Assembly: GCF_019097855.1 (NCBI RefSeq)
Contig: NZ_JAHRGL010000017.1
Location: 36,613-100,612, forward strand
Direction: 5' to 3'
Origin: Geopseudomonas aromaticivorans
GTDB lineage: Bacteria > Pseudomonadota > Gammaproteobacteria > Pseudomonadales > Pseudomonadaceae
Length of the DNA stretch: 64,000 nucleotides
This document shows, piece by piece, positions 47,631-55,568 of the stretch. The notes under the pieces are model-generated. The model made no database searches. It was not told the DNA's origin and worked only from the letters and a program-made list of their open reading frames with translations. Made by a program: the position numbers and the translations under genes. Every line of letters starts with the position of its first letter. The first letter of the stretch is position 1.

Positions 47631-47969
47631 TCATGACTGCGGCTGGCCGCTGCGTGGGTTGCGCCGTGGCCGGCCGTACAGCGCGCGCAGCTCGTCCTTG
47701 GCCGCCTCCAGCACCGCGCGCTGCTCGGCGGGGAGTTGGCGGCCGGCGCGGTTGATGTAGAAATTGAGCATCGCCATCGCCGAGGCTAAGGGCGTGGCCT
47801 TGCGTCGCTGGCTGCATTCGGCGCAGGCCTTGAGCGACTCGGCGATGGCACGTGGGTCGGCCCAGGTGAACACGCCGGGTTCGAGGTCGAGGGCGTTGCT
47901 GCGCTCGCTGACCCGCTGCGACCAGCGTTTCGGCGGTTGCGGTGCGTCGGATTGCGGGGAGTTGGCCAT
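47631..47969 (-). CDS. DUF3175 family protein
   Basis: 112 residues with the family pattern KRWSQRVSERSNALDLEPGVF, DPRAIAESLKACAECSQRRKA, ASAMAMLNFYINRAGRQL and EAAKDELRALYG. A small basic protein of unknown function. Start at the ATG at 47969 (MANSPQSDAP). A REP-like pair lies directly upstream. Confidence 0.83.
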   Translation of the reverse strand: MANSPQSDAPQPPKRWSQRVSERSNALDLEPGVFTWADPRAIAESLKACAECSQRRKATPLASAMAMLNFYINRAGRQLPAEQRAVLEAAKDELRALYGRPRRNPRSGQPQS

Positions 47970-48019
47970 ATGCCTCGGCCCTCGGGGCAGGTAGCGGCGT
48001 GAATCCACTTTAGGCTCGT

Positions 48020-48085
48020 GGTGCGCATGGCGCACCCTACGGCTGGCGGGCGGATGTGATTGTCGTAGGGTGCGCCGTGCGCACC
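48020..48085. repeat. REP-like repeat R2, 2 facing units, left of the RAYT gene
   Basis: GGTGCGCATGGCGCACCCTAC at 48020-48040 and GTAGGGTGCGCCGTGCGCACC at about 48065-48085, facing each other, about 65 bases upstream of the RAYT start. Same family as R1 and R3-R6. Confidence 0.9.
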
Positions 48086-48152
48086 GTCACGGAATGGTCC
48101 GCTGCGCTGTTTCTATGCTGGCCGACGACGCATGCCAATCGAGGGACATGGA

Positions 48153-48683
48153 ATGTCCGAATATCGCCGCTCCCGAGAGGCGGGAGCCCTGTATTTCTTC
48201 ACCGTGGTCAGCCACGGACGCCGGTCGCTGCTGACCCGGCCCGAGTTGCGCCTCAGCTTGCGGCGGGCAATCCAGGCGGTGCGTCAGCGCCATCCGTTCG
48301 CCATCCACGGCTGGGTGTTGCTGCCCGACCACCTGCATTGCCTTTGGCAACTGCCGCAGGATGACGCCGATTTCGGCCGTCGCTGGTCGATGATCAAGCG
48401 CAAGGTCAGCCAGGACTTTCCCGATGGCGGTGCGCTCAGCCTGAGCCGCCAGCTGCGCGGCGAGCGGGGAATCTGGCAACGGCGCTTCTGGGAACACCTG
48501 ATCCGCGACGAGGACGACTACCGGCGGCACATGGACTACCTGCACTGGAATCCGGTGCGGCATGGCCTGGTGGCGCGCGTCACCGACTGGCCGTGGTCCA
48601 GTTTTCATCGTCTGGTGCGCGAGGGGCGCTATCCCGCCGACTGGGGTGGTGCGGGCGAGGTTGACGGTGATTTCGGTGAGTGA
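48153..48683 (+). CDS. REP-associated tyrosine transposase (RAYT)
   Basis: 176 residues, IS200/IS605-related Y1 transposase of the RAYT type. The metal-binding HUH motif is HLH in LLPDHLHCLWQLP (about residues 61-65), and the nucleophile is probably the Tyr of DYLHWNPVRHGL (about 130). It starts SEYRRSREAGALYFFTVVSHGR. GAGGG lies eight bases before the ATG at 48153; a further ATG at 48132 is in frame. It is flanked on both sides by its presumed REP substrates (48020-48085 and 48695-48844) and is thus a complete REPtron-like unit. Confidence 0.92.
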   Translation: MSEYRRSREAGALYFFTVVSHGRRSLLTRPELRLSLRRAIQAVRQRHPFAIHGWVLLPDHLHCLWQLPQDDADFGRRWSMIKRKVSQDFPDGGALSLSRQLRGERGIWQRRFWEHLIRDEDDYRRHMDYLHWNPVRHGLVARVTDWPWSSFHRLVREGRYPADWGGAGEVDGDFGE

Positions 48684-48694
48684 GGGGGGTGTTT

Positions 48695-48844
48695 GGTGTG
48701 CACGGCGCACCCTACGGGATGGGCGGGGGGCTGGTGCGCATAGCGGATCCTACGCCGGGGGGTGGGAGCTGGTGCGCATGGCGCACCCTACGGTTCTGCG
48801 CATCCTTGCGCGCTGCGGGCCTGGTAGGGTGCGCCGTGCGCACC
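48695..48844. repeat. REP-like repeat R3, 4 units, right of the RAYT gene
   Basis: Four units in 150 bases: GGTGTGCACGGCGCACCCTAC, a decayed GGTGCGCATAGCGGATCCTAC, GGTGCGCATGGCGCACCCTAC, then the inverted GTAGGGTGCGCCGTGCGCACC. The last ends five bases before the stop of the response-regulator gene. The largest cluster of this family in the window. Confidence 0.9.
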
Positions 48845-48849
48845 ATGGC

Positions 48850-49515
48850 TCAACGGCGCAGATAGGCGCTGAAGTCGATGTCGCCGGCGCTGAGGATGGC
48901 CTGCACGCGGTTGTGCACGCCGAGCTTGCGCAGGATGGCGGAAACGTGGGCCTTGACGGTGGTTTCGGCGATGTCGAGGTTGTAGGCGATCTGCTTGTTG
49001 GATTCGCCCTTGGTCATGCGCTCCAGCACCAGCAGCTGCTTGCGGGTCAGCGCCTGCAGCAGTTCCGGCGGGATGCCCGAGGCCTCCTGGCTGGCGCGGC
49101 GCGGGGCCGGCTTGCTGGCGCGAATGATGTCGGAGGGCAGGTAGACGTTGCCATTGAGGATCTGCTCGATGGCCTGGGTCATCTGCGCGCGCGGCGAGGA
49201 CTTGGTGATGAAGCCGACTGCGCCGTAGGTGATCGCCTGCAGGACGATCTGCTTGTCCTCCTCGGCGGAGACGATCACCACGGGGATGGTCGGCGCCTCG
49301 TTGCGCAGGGTCATCAGGCCGTTGAGGCCGTGCATGCCGGGCATGTTGAGGTCGAGGAGGATCAGGTCGAGGTCGTCGTGTTCCTGGGTCAGGGCCAGGG
49401 CGCTGTCGAGGTCGGAAGTTTCCATCACCTCGCTGTCCGGGAAGCCGTCGGCGATGACGTTGTGGATGGCCTCGCGGAACAGCGGGTGGTCGTCGGCAAT
49501 CAGGATCTTGTACAT
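48850..49515 (-). CDS. erbR: LuxR-family response regulator, ErbR/AgmR/PedR2-like
   Basis: 221 residues: receiver domain (1-120) with Asp8-Asp9, phospho-acceptor Asp55 in [10 protein letters not shown] and the Lys of GFITKSS, followed by a LuxR helix-turn-helix (about 155-215; [36 protein letters not shown], in parts). Orthologues activate quinoprotein alcohol oxidation in P. aeruginosa (ErbR, PA1978) and P. putida (PedR2). No sensor kinase gene is directly adjacent. It probably acts through the TACCAA-type boxes seen in this region. Confidence 0.88.
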   Translation of the reverse strand: MYKILIADDHPLFREAIHNVIADGFPDSEVMETSDLDSALALTQEHDDLDLILLDLNMPGMHGLNGLMTLRNEAPTIPVVIVSAEEDKQIVLQAITYGAVGFITKSSPRAQMTQAIEQILNGNVYLPSDIIRASKPAPRRASQEASGIPPELLQALTRKQLLVLERMTKGESNKQIAYNLDIAETTVKAHVSAILRKLGVHNRVQAILSAGDIDFSAYLRR

Positions 49516-49560
49516 GGGCCTTCACCAGATTCTTGTCGTTATCGATGGGGGTGCGGCGGT

Positions 49561-50106
49561 TCAGGGCAGCGGTGCGGGCGTGGCGGTCTGCACCGGCAGG
49601 CCGGCCTGTTGCCAGGCATCGATGCCGTCACGGTACCAGTACAGCCGGGTATAGCCCAGCGCGGCGGCGCGCTTGCTGGCGTTCCACGACAGCCAGCAGT
49701 CGGACTTGCAGTAGAGCACCAGCGGCCGGGTCGGGTCGCCGCCGCTGGCCTGTTCGAGATAGTGGCTGAAGTAGTCCAGCCACTGCGCCTCGGGCCGGCC
49801 CTCGCCGACGTTGGCCAGCCACAGGCTGCCGGGGATGTTCTGGTGCGCTTCGTCGCTGACGAACTGGCCGTGCAGCCAGGGGCGGCGGAACACGTCGATC
49901 AGCACCGGCTTGTCGGCGCCGGCCAGCATGCGCTGCAGGGTGGCGGTGTCGATGGTCTGCGCGCCCTCGACCGTGGCCGGGGTCGGGCTGCGGTAGCGGT
50001 CCAGGCGATAGCCGTCGGTGGAAAACAGCTGTTCCTCGCCGGCCTGGGCAGGCAGCAGACCGAGGAGCAGCGGCAGACAGAGCACGGCAGCGAGCAGACG
50101 CGACAT
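49561..50106 (-). CDS. PQQ-dependent catabolism-associated CXXCW-motif protein
   Basis: A 181-residue secreted rhodanese-like protein: signal peptide SRLLAAVLCLPLLLGLLPAQA, then the family core LIDVFRRPWLHGQF and YCKSDCWLSWNASKRAAALGY, where the catalytic-type loop holds the Cys-x-x-x-Cys-Trp of TIGR03865. Found with PQQ-dependent alcohol dehydrogenases; the molecular role is unknown, possibly redox or sulfur chemistry in the periplasm. A box at 50192-50201 lies about 90 bases upstream. Confidence 0.88.
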   Translation of the reverse strand: MSRLLAAVLCLPLLLGLLPAQAGEEQLFSTDGYRLDRYRSPTPATVEGAQTIDTATLQRMLAGADKPVLIDVFRRPWLHGQFVSDEAHQNIPGSLWLANVGEGRPEAQWLDYFSHYLEQASGGDPTRPLVLYCKSDCWLSWNASKRAAALGYTRLYWYRDGIDAWQQAGLPVQTATPAPLP

Positions 50107-50191
50107 GGCCGGGAGTTCCTATTGTTGTTTGCGACTATTTATCGGTTAGTCGCAGTGCTTTGGAAATCCTGCGATGGAGGGCGAAAGCCAG

Positions 50192-50201
50192 TACCAAAGT
50201 A
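50192..50201 (+). promoter_or_regulatory. TACCAA-type box upstream of the CXXCW gene
   Basis: TACCAAAGTA, reading on the plus strand, about 86 bases before the start of the leftward CXXCW gene and on the far side of a repeat pair from the ABC permease gene. Both half-sites TAC and GTA are intact. Confidence 0.55.
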
Positions 50202-50225
50202 GTAATTTTGCGAAAAGTCCGTCAG

Positions 50226-50290
50226 GTAGGGTGCGCCCTGCGCAGCATTGGCCGAGCCGCGGAGCATTGGTGCGCAGGGCGCACCCTGCG
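50226..50290. repeat. REP-like repeat R4, 2 units
   Basis: GTAGGGTGCGCCCTGCGCAGC and GGTGCGCAGGGCGCACCCTGC facing each other, with the loop base pair changed in both arms (CCTG / CAGG) compared with the R2 unit. This is compensatory change keeping the hairpin. Lies just after the ABC permease stop. Confidence 0.85.
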
Positions 50291-50294
50291 ACAC

Positions 50295-51086
50295 TCAGGC
50301 GTTGCGCCGCAGCGCCGCATGCTGCGGGTTGAAGGTCAGCACGGCGAGCAGGCTGCACAGCGCGGTGACGCCCAGGCACACCAGCAGGGCAGTGACGCTG
50401 AGGCGCTCATACAGAGCGAAGCGCACCAGTTCCACCGCGTGGCTGAACGGGTTGAGTGCACACAGCCAGTACAGCCATTCGCTGGCCTCGCGCATCTTCC
50501 ACAGCGGGTAGAGCGCCGAGGACAGGAAGAACAGCGGGAAGATCACGAAATTCATCACCCCGGCGAAGTTCTCCAGCTGGCGGATGCCGTTGGACAGCAG
50601 CAGGCCCAGCGCCGCCAGCATCAGCGCGGCGAGCAGCAGCGCCGGCAGCGCATACAGCAGGCCCCAGGCCGGTGGTTGCACGCCGTACAGCCAGGCGATG
50701 GCGAGGAAGGCGTAGACCTGCAGCAACGACAGCAGGCTGGTGGCCAAGAGCTTGGCGGCGAGCAGGAACGGTCGTGGCAGCGGGCTCATCAGCAGCACGC
50801 GCATGCTGCCCATCTCGCGGTCGTAGACCATCGACAGCGAGCCCTGCATGCCGTTGAACAGCAGGATCATGCAGGCCAGGCCGGGGACGATGTAGGTCTC
50901 GTAGGTGATGTAGGTGTCGTAGGGCTCGATGATGGCGATGCCCAGTGCGGCACGGAAACCGGCGGCGAATACCAGCAGCCACAGCAGCGGGCGCACCAGC
51001 GCGCTGAGAAAGCGCGAGCGCTGCTGGACGAAACGCAGCCATTCGCGCAGCACGATGCCGCGCAGGCATTCCAGGTAGGCGGTCAT
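50295..51086 (-). CDS. ABC transporter permease, PQQ-alcohol-dehydrogenase-associated
   Basis: A 263-residue inner-membrane ABC-2 type permease with six hydrophobic segments and the family stretches LLWLLVFAAGFRAALG, YIVPGLACMILLFNGMQGSLSMVYDREMGSMRVLLMSPLPR and LSSALYPLWKM. It belongs with the ATP-binding subunit upstream. A function with quinoprotein alcohol oxidation (for example export of a component or an unknown substrate) is inferred from the conserved association. A repeat triplet separates it from the ATPase gene. Confidence 0.88.
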   Translation of the reverse strand: MTAYLECLRGIVLREWLRFVQQRSRFLSALVRPLLWLLVFAAGFRAALGIAIIEPYDTYITYETYIVPGLACMILLFNGMQGSLSMVYDREMGSMRVLLMSPLPRPFLLAAKLLATSLLSLLQVYAFLAIAWLYGVQPPAWGLLYALPALLLAALMLAALGLLLSNGIRQLENFAGVMNFVIFPLFFLSSALYPLWKMREASEWLYWLCALNPFSHAVELVRFALYERLSVTALLVCLGVTALCSLLAVLTFNPQHAALRRNA

Positions 51087-51098
51087 GGACGGGTCTCC

Positions 51099-51205
51099 GT
51101 AGGGTGCGCCGTGCGCACCGATGGCTTACGGCTCGGCCGCTGGTGCGCATGGCGCACCCTACGCAGGGGGATGCCGTGCGGCCGTAGGGTGCGCCGTGCG
51201 CACCG
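51099..51205. repeat. REP-like repeat R5, 3 units, inside the ABC operon
   Basis: Units GTAGGGTGCGCCGTGCGCACC, GGTGCGCATGGCGCACCCTAC and GTAGGGTGCGCCGTGCGCACC in the 130-base gap between ABC ATPase and permease genes. Such a placement could adjust mRNA stability between the two cistrons. Confidence 0.9.
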
Positions 51206-51216
51206 CGGAAGGTCGT

Positions 51217-51939
51217 TCATGCGGCGACCTCCGTCAGGCGGGCGAAGGAGGCGGCCAGGTCCTCGCCTTGCGCGGCCACGCTGGCCGCCGTGCCGCGTGC
51301 CACCAGGCGGCCGCGGTGCAGGATCAGCAGCGGGTCGTCGGCCTGCACCTCGTCGAACAGGTGGGTGGTCCACAGCACGGTCAGGCCGTCGTCGGCACAC
51401 AGGCGGCGCACGTGCTGGTTGAGCGCCTGGCGGCTGGCCGGGTCGAGGCCGGCGCTGGCCTCGTCGAGCAGCAGCAGTTGCGGCCGGTGCAGCAGGGCGC
51501 GGGCGATCTCCACGCGGCGGCGATGGCCGCCGTTGAGTGCGCGCACCGGCTCGCGGCGGCGTTCGCTCAGCTGCTGGCGCGCCAGCTCCAGCTCGATGCG
51601 CTCGAAGGCCTGCGCCCGCGGCAGGCCGTGCAGGGCGGCGTGGTAGCGCAGGTTCTGCTCGACGGAGAGGTCGAGATCGAGGGTGCTCTGCTGGAATACC
51701 ACGCCGATCTGCGCCAGCGCCTGGCGCGGCTTGGCGCGGACCGAGCAGGCGCCGATGCGGATGTCGCCGCCCTGCAGCTCGTACAGGCGGGTGAGCAGGG
51801 CGATCAGGGTCGACTTTCCGGCGCCGTTGGGGCCGAGCAGGGCGTTGAAGCGCCCCGGCGCCAGGGCGAAGTCCAGCTCGCTCAGTGCCTGGCGCGCGCC
51901 GTAGGCGAAGCTCACGCCGCTCACCTCGAGGCCGATCAT
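51217..51939 (-). CDS. ABC transporter ATP-binding protein, PQQ-alcohol-dehydrogenase-associated
   Basis: 240 residues: Walker A GPNGAGKST (about 36-44), Q-loop VVFQQSTLD, signature LNGGHRRRVEIARAL, Walker B LLLLDEASAGLD and switch His in TTHLFDE. The signature reads LNGGH rather than LSGGQ, as in TIGR03864 proteins of quinoprotein systems. The start is the ATG at 51939, whose ATGA overlaps the stop of the beta-propeller gene. Confidence 0.92.
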   Translation of the reverse strand: MIGLEVSGVSFAYGARQALSELDFALAPGRFNALLGPNGAGKSTLIALLTRLYELQGGDIRIGACSVRAKPRQALAQIGVVFQQSTLDLDLSVEQNLRYHAALHGLPRAQAFERIELELARQQLSERRREPVRALNGGHRRRVEIARALLHRPQLLLLDEASAGLDPASRQALNQHVRRLCADDGLTVLWTTHLFDEVQADDPLLILHRGRLVARGTAASVAAQGEDLAASFARLTEVAA

Positions 51940-52907
51940 GGCGTCACCACCACGCCCCACGGGTAGCGGCCGACCTTGATCGACTTGGTGACCTTGCGGC
52001 TGGCCACGTCGATCACCGAGACGTCGCCGCTGACCCCGTTGGTGGTCAGCAGCTGCTGCTCGCCGGGGGTGAAGGCCAGGTGCCAGACGCGCCGGCCGAC
52101 CAGCAGGTAGTCGAGCACCTCGAAGGTCTGGGCGTCGACCACCGCCACATGGTTGGCCGGGCCGAGGGCGACGAAGGCGTACTTACCATCTGAGGTCAGC
52201 TTGACCCCCACCGGCTGCACCTTGTCCGGGTGCACGCCCTTGATCGCGAAGGTCAGCGTCTTGATCGGCTGACGGGTGGCGACGTCGACCACGGTGACGG
52301 TGCCGCCGATCTCCGCCGAGGCCCACAGCCGCGTGCCGTCCTGGCTGAACTCGACGTGGCGCGGGCGCTGGTCGACCTGGGTGTTGTCCACCACCTGGTT
52401 GGTGGCGGTGTCGATCCAGTGCAGCATGCTGGTGGTTTCGCTGGTGTTGATCGCCCACTTGCCGTCCGGGCTGACCGCCATGCCTTCCGGCTCGACGCCG
52501 ACCTCGATCTGCGCCTTGACCTGCTCGCTGTCGACGTCGACCACGGTGACCAGCGCATCGTCCTCGTTGGAGATGTACAGCCACTTATTGTTGGGGTGCA
52601 GGGCGAACTGCTCGGGGTCGGCGCCGGAGGGCAGCTCCTTGACGATCTTGCGGCTGGCCAGGTCCATCACCTGCACGCGGTCGGAGTCGCTGGCGCAGAT
52701 GTACAGGCGCTGGTGGTCGCTGGACAGCGCCAGGCCGCGCGGGCGCATGCCGACCTCGAGGGTCGCCACCGTCTCCAGCTTGTCGAGGTCGATCACGCTG
52801 AGGGTGTTGTCCTTCTCGTTGGACACGTAGGCGGTGGCGGCGAAGATCGAGTTGGCTCCGATCAGCAGCGGGGCGGCGATGAGGCGGGCAAGGCGGGGTG
52901 TGCGCAT
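51936..52907 (-). CDS. PQQ-associated YVTN beta-propeller protein
   Basis: A 323-residue secreted protein: signal (RLARLIAAPLLIGANSIFA) and about seven YVTN-type beta-propeller repeats of roughly 42 residues (AYVSNEKDNTLSVIDLDKLE, WLYISNEDDALVTVVDVDSEQ, YAFVALGPANHVAVVDAQTF). Matches TIGR03866-type proteins found with quinoprotein dehydrogenases. Probably periplasmic; ligand unknown. Confidence 0.92.
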   Translation of the reverse strand: MRTPRLARLIAAPLLIGANSIFAATAYVSNEKDNTLSVIDLDKLETVATLEVGMRPRGLALSSDHQRLYICASDSDRVQVMDLASRKIVKELPSGADPEQFALHPNNKWLYISNEDDALVTVVDVDSEQVKAQIEVGVEPEGMAVSPDGKWAINTSETTSMLHWIDTATNQVVDNTQVDQRPRHVEFSQDGTRLWASAEIGGTVTVVDVATRQPIKTLTFAIKGVHPDKVQPVGVKLTSDGKYAFVALGPANHVAVVDAQTFEVLDYLLVGRRVWHLAFTPGEQQLLTTNGVSGDVSVIDVASRKVTKSIKVGRYPWGVVVTP

Positions 52908-52929
52908 GGGATGTTCTACCTTGTTGTTG

Positions 52930-53415
52930 TCATGGGCGAGGGGGGGCGGCGGGGGCGGCCAGACGCTGCAGATAGGCGATGGCCTCGCTCTCGCCGGCCG
53001 CGGCCGACTTCTCGAGCCAGCGCCGGCCCTCCGCCGGGTCGGCGGGCACGCCGCGGCCTTCGGTCAGCGCCGTGCCCCAGTGGTAGCGGGCCAGGCTGAC
53101 GTAGGGCGCGTCATCCGGCTGGCGGGCGCCCCGGCGCATCAGCTCGGCGGACTTGCCTAGGTCGACGGGCATGGCGCCACCGACCTCGTACATCTGCGCC
53201 AGCCAGATCATCGAGTAGACGTCGTTCCAGCGGCGGATGCAGTCCTCGAAGATCTGCATGGCGGCGGCATGGTTGCCGGTCTTCTCGGCGGCGTAGCCGT
53301 ACAGGCATTTGATGCGCTTGTCGCTGTCGATGTACGCCTCGTAACTGAGGTCGCTGGTTTCCTGGGCCAGCGCCAGGGGGCTGCACAGCAGCAGGGCGAG
53401 CGGGAGATAGCGCAT
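52930..53415 (-). CDS. Secreted Sel1/TPR-repeat protein
   Basis: 161 residues with a signal peptide (RYLPLALLLCSPLALA) and helical Sel1-like repeats (YSMIWLAQMYEVGGAMPVDLGKSAELMRRGA; YHWGTALTEGRGVPADPAEGRRWLEKSAAAG, in parts). Located between the beta-propeller gene and the substrate-binding protein gene, three bases after the latter, so it is cotranscribed. A scaffold role in the periplasm is inferred. Confidence 0.85.
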   Translation of the reverse strand: MRYLPLALLLCSPLALAQETSDLSYEAYIDSDKRIKCLYGYAAEKTGNHAAAMQIFEDCIRRWNDVYSMIWLAQMYEVGGAMPVDLGKSAELMRRGARQPDDAPYVSLARYHWGTALTEGRGVPADPAEGRRWLEKSAAAGESEAIAYLQRLAAPAAPPRP

Positions 53416-53418
53416 GGT

Positions 53419-54591
53419 TCAGAGATCCTTCTCGTTGAGGCGGCAGCGGCTTTCCGGGCGGTCGTAGCCCAGGCTGTCGAGGTCGGTGACCGGGTGCAGG
53501 AAGCCGTCCTGCGGCGAGGTGGTGACCAGCGCGCGCGGCTGCACCACCGGGATCGGCTGGCGCAGCTGGCCGTTCCAGGCGCGGAAGCTCAGCTTGCGGC
53601 CCTTGAAGCCGTCCAGCGGCAGCTGGTCGGACAGCGCCAGCTGGCGGATCGCCAGGGCATCGCTGCTGCGCAGCTTGTTGGCCGCGGTGGCAATGCTGCG
53701 CACGGCGATCCAGGCGGCGAAGTCGCGGTCGTTCATCCAGCGCCCGGCGTGCTCCTCGAAGCGCTTCTGCAGCTGGGCGGCGCCGTAGGTCTCCACGGTC
53801 TTGTGCCAGCCGGTGGGGGTCAGGCCCTGGGTGCCGGCCACCGGGCGCGGATACCAGGTCTGGTAGGGCACGTACTCGCCGAAGTCGCCGCGCTCGTCGG
53901 CCACCAGCACCACGTCGTACTCGGCGGTCTGGGTGAACAGTGGCATCTCGGCCTGGGCGCTGCGCCGCTGGTCGTTGTCGAAGCTCCACGGTTTCTCGGC
54001 GACGATCTTCACCCCGAAGCGCTTGGCGGCGCGGCGCAGGGCGTCGGCGTAGGCCTGGTCGTCTGCGGTCGGGCCGGGAATCAGCAGGGCGCGCTGCCAG
54101 CGGCGCGCGGCGAGGAACTGGCCGAGGGCGTCGGCGAGCATGGCGCGGCTGGGCAGGGTGTGCAGCAGGTTGGCTGCGCAGTTGTCGGTGCGCAGGCTGT
54201 CGTCGGCGCTGCCGGCGTTGAGCAGCAGGCTTTCCGGCAACGCCCCGGCCAGCTGGCGCAGGGTGTCGGCCGGGGCGTTGACCACGAACAGGCGCAGGCC
54301 GCTGGCGTGCAGGGCGCGGGCCTGCTCGAGCAGCGCCGCGCCGCTCTGCGCCTCGGCGCTTTCCAGCCGGTAGCTGTGCTTGAGGAAGCGCCCGGTGCTG
54401 TTGCTGTCGACGATGGCCAGCTCGGCGCCGCGCCGGCCGGCGTCGAGCGGCTCGGGGATGACGTTGGACAGCAGGGGGCCGCGCTCCGGCGTGTAGCCGA
54501 GGTAGCCGATGCGCACGTCGAGATCGGCATTGGCCGGGCCGGCGGCGAGCAGGCCGAGGGCGGTGAACAGGCAGGGCAGCAAGGTACGCAT
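53419..54591 (-). CDS. ABC substrate-binding protein, PQQ-alcohol-dehydrogenase-associated
   Basis: 390 residues with a signal peptide (RTLLPCLFTALGLLAAGPANA), then a type I periplasmic-binding fold of the branched-chain-amino-acid type (IGYLGYTPERGPLLSNVIPEPLDAGRRGAELA, DVVLVADERGDFGEYVPYQTWYPRPVAGTQGL, in parts). Matches TIGR03863. First gene of the leftward operon of binding protein, Sel1 protein, beta-propeller, ATPase and permease. A TACCAA box (54671-54680) is 80 bases upstream. Confidence 0.9.
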   Translation of the reverse strand: MRTLLPCLFTALGLLAAGPANADLDVRIGYLGYTPERGPLLSNVIPEPLDAGRRGAELAIVDSNSTGRFLKHSYRLESAEAQSGAALLEQARALHASGLRLFVVNAPADTLRQLAGALPESLLLNAGSADDSLRTDNCAANLLHTLPSRAMLADALGQFLAARRWQRALLIPGPTADDQAYADALRRAAKRFGVKIVAEKPWSFDNDQRRSAQAEMPLFTQTAEYDVVLVADERGDFGEYVPYQTWYPRPVAGTQGLTPTGWHKTVETYGAAQLQKRFEEHAGRWMNDRDFAAWIAVRSIATAANKLRSSDALAIRQLALSDQLPLDGFKGRKLSFRAWNGQLRQPIPVVQPRALVTTSPQDGFLHPVTDLDSLGYDRPESRCRLNEKDL

Positions 54592-54670
54592 GGCAGCCTC
54601 CGGTGGGGATGCTGCCAGCTTAGGAAGGGGCCGGGGGCGGGCAAATATGCAGAAAGTAGCGGTGGAGCAG

Positions 54671-54680
54671 TACCAAGGTA
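54671..54680. promoter_or_regulatory. TACCAA-type box, perfect inverted repeat TACC-AA-GGTA
   Basis: TACCAAGGTA at 54671-54680 (GTACCAAGGTAC counting flanks), the most symmetric copy in the window. It lies between the divergent binding-protein gene and the small rightward ORF. On the plus strand a -10-like TAGCAT follows about 27 bases on (around 54708). A degenerate AGAAAGTAGC is about 21 bases upstream. Confidence 0.6.
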
Positions 54681-54751
54681 CCGGTTCGGAGCCGGGAGGC
54701 AGCTCTTAGCATGGGGCTTATAACGATAACGACAGGAAAGGCCCCCTCGCC

Positions 54752-55087
54752 ATGTCCCTGCTCAGATTGCTGTCCCTGCTGGTGTTGCTGATCCTCGTCC
54801 TGCTCGGTCTCGACCCCATCCACAGTAGTAGCGCTGCCGACCTTGCTGCCCGTCGCGCCGCGGCGCAGGCCCGGCTGCTGGCGCTGCAGGCCGGTGACTG
54901 TCACGTCGCCCCCGCGCTGCCGGGCGGTCTCGCCGCGAATGGCGCGCAGCCCCCGGCGTGCGCGGGTTTCGCGGTCAAGACGGTCCCCATGGACTCCTAC
55001 CAAGGAACGAAGGCGCGGGCACCAAAGCAGAATACAGTCCGCGGCCGGGGGCTCCCTAAGATGCCGACAACGCGCTCCACAGGCTGA
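54752..55087 (+). CDS. Hypothetical short protein with N-terminal hydrophobic segment
   Basis: 111 residues. A membrane or signal segment LLRLLSLLVLLILVLLGL is followed by a polar, partly repetitive tail with three cysteines or so (GDCHVAPALPGG, PPACAGFAV). AGGAAAG precedes the ATG. No family recognised. The last third overlaps the boxes and promoter of pedF, so the true protein may be shorter or the frame may be chance. It occupies the place where P. putida has pedE and its regulators. Confidence 0.35.
   Translation: MSLLRLLSLLVLLILVLLGLDPIHSSSAADLAARRAAAQARLLALQAGDCHVAPALPGGLAANGAQPPACAGFAVKTVPMDSYQGTKARAPKQNTVRGRGLPKMPTTRSTG
54998..55030 (+). promoter_or_regulatory. Tandem TACCAA-type boxes and promoter of pedF
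   Basis: TACCAAGGAA at 54998-55007 and CACCAAAGCA at 55020-55029, exactly 22 bases apart, i.e. two helical turns. A -10-like TAAGAT follows about 27 bases after the second box (around 55057). The pedF ATG is at 55125. Confidence 0.6.
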
Positions 55088-55124
55088 GCGCATGCCTTGC
55101 ACCGCATCGAAATGAGGTACCGCC

Positions 55125-55562
55125 ATGAACAACAAGAAACTGCTGCACGCCCTGCTGGCTTCCCTGGCGCTGAGCGCCGCTTCCCATGCCATGGCGCATG
55201 GCGACGTGACCCCGCAGGCGGTGAATACCGCCGACCTCGAGCAGCTGGGTACCGAGTGGCGCGACGAGAACCCCTACCGCGAGCCCTACGCCAAGCACAA
55301 GAAAGCCGTGGAAATCGGCGCTTCCGCCTACACCCAGAACTGCGCCCGTTGCCACGGCCTGGAAGCCGTCTCCGGCGGCATCGCCCCGGACCTGCGCATG
55401 CTGGATGAAGGCATCGAGGGTGACGAGTGGTTCAAGGAGCGGGTGATCAACGGCGCAGTGCGCGACGGTCGCGTATACATGCCGAAGATGGCCGACTATC
55501 TCAGCCAGGAATCGCTGTGGGCCATCCGCAGCTACCTGGAAAGCGTTGCCGTCAAGGAGTAA
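55125..55562 (+). CDS. pedF: Cytochrome c550, electron acceptor of PQQ alcohol dehydrogenase
   Basis: A 145-residue periplasmic cytochrome c: signal peptide KLLHALLASLALSAASHAMA, haem-binding CARCH (about residues 69-73) and the axial methionine in VYMPKMADYL. It takes electrons from the quinoprotein dehydrogenase and passes them to the terminal oxidase; the P. aeruginosa equivalent is exaB. GAGG precedes the ATG. First of a rightward operon with the next binding protein, seven bases downstream. Confidence 0.92.
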   Translation: MNNKKLLHALLASLALSAASHAMAHGDVTPQAVNTADLEQLGTEWRDENPYREPYAKHKKAVEIGASAYTQNCARCHGLEAVSGGIAPDLRMLDEGIEGDEWFKERVINGAVRDGRVYMPKMADYLSQESLWAIRSYLESVAVKE

Positions 55563-55568
55563 GCCGCC

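Noticed and set aside
47331-47760. Possible rightward ORFs of about 100 codons in the 47.2-47.6 kb gap
   Set aside because: Cys/Ser/Arg-rich translations, no ribosome-binding site, partly antisense to DUF3175.
48695-48844. CRISPR-like array
   Set aside because: Four short units in mixed orientation with irregular spacing and self-complementarity; they are REP-like palindromes beside a RAYT gene.
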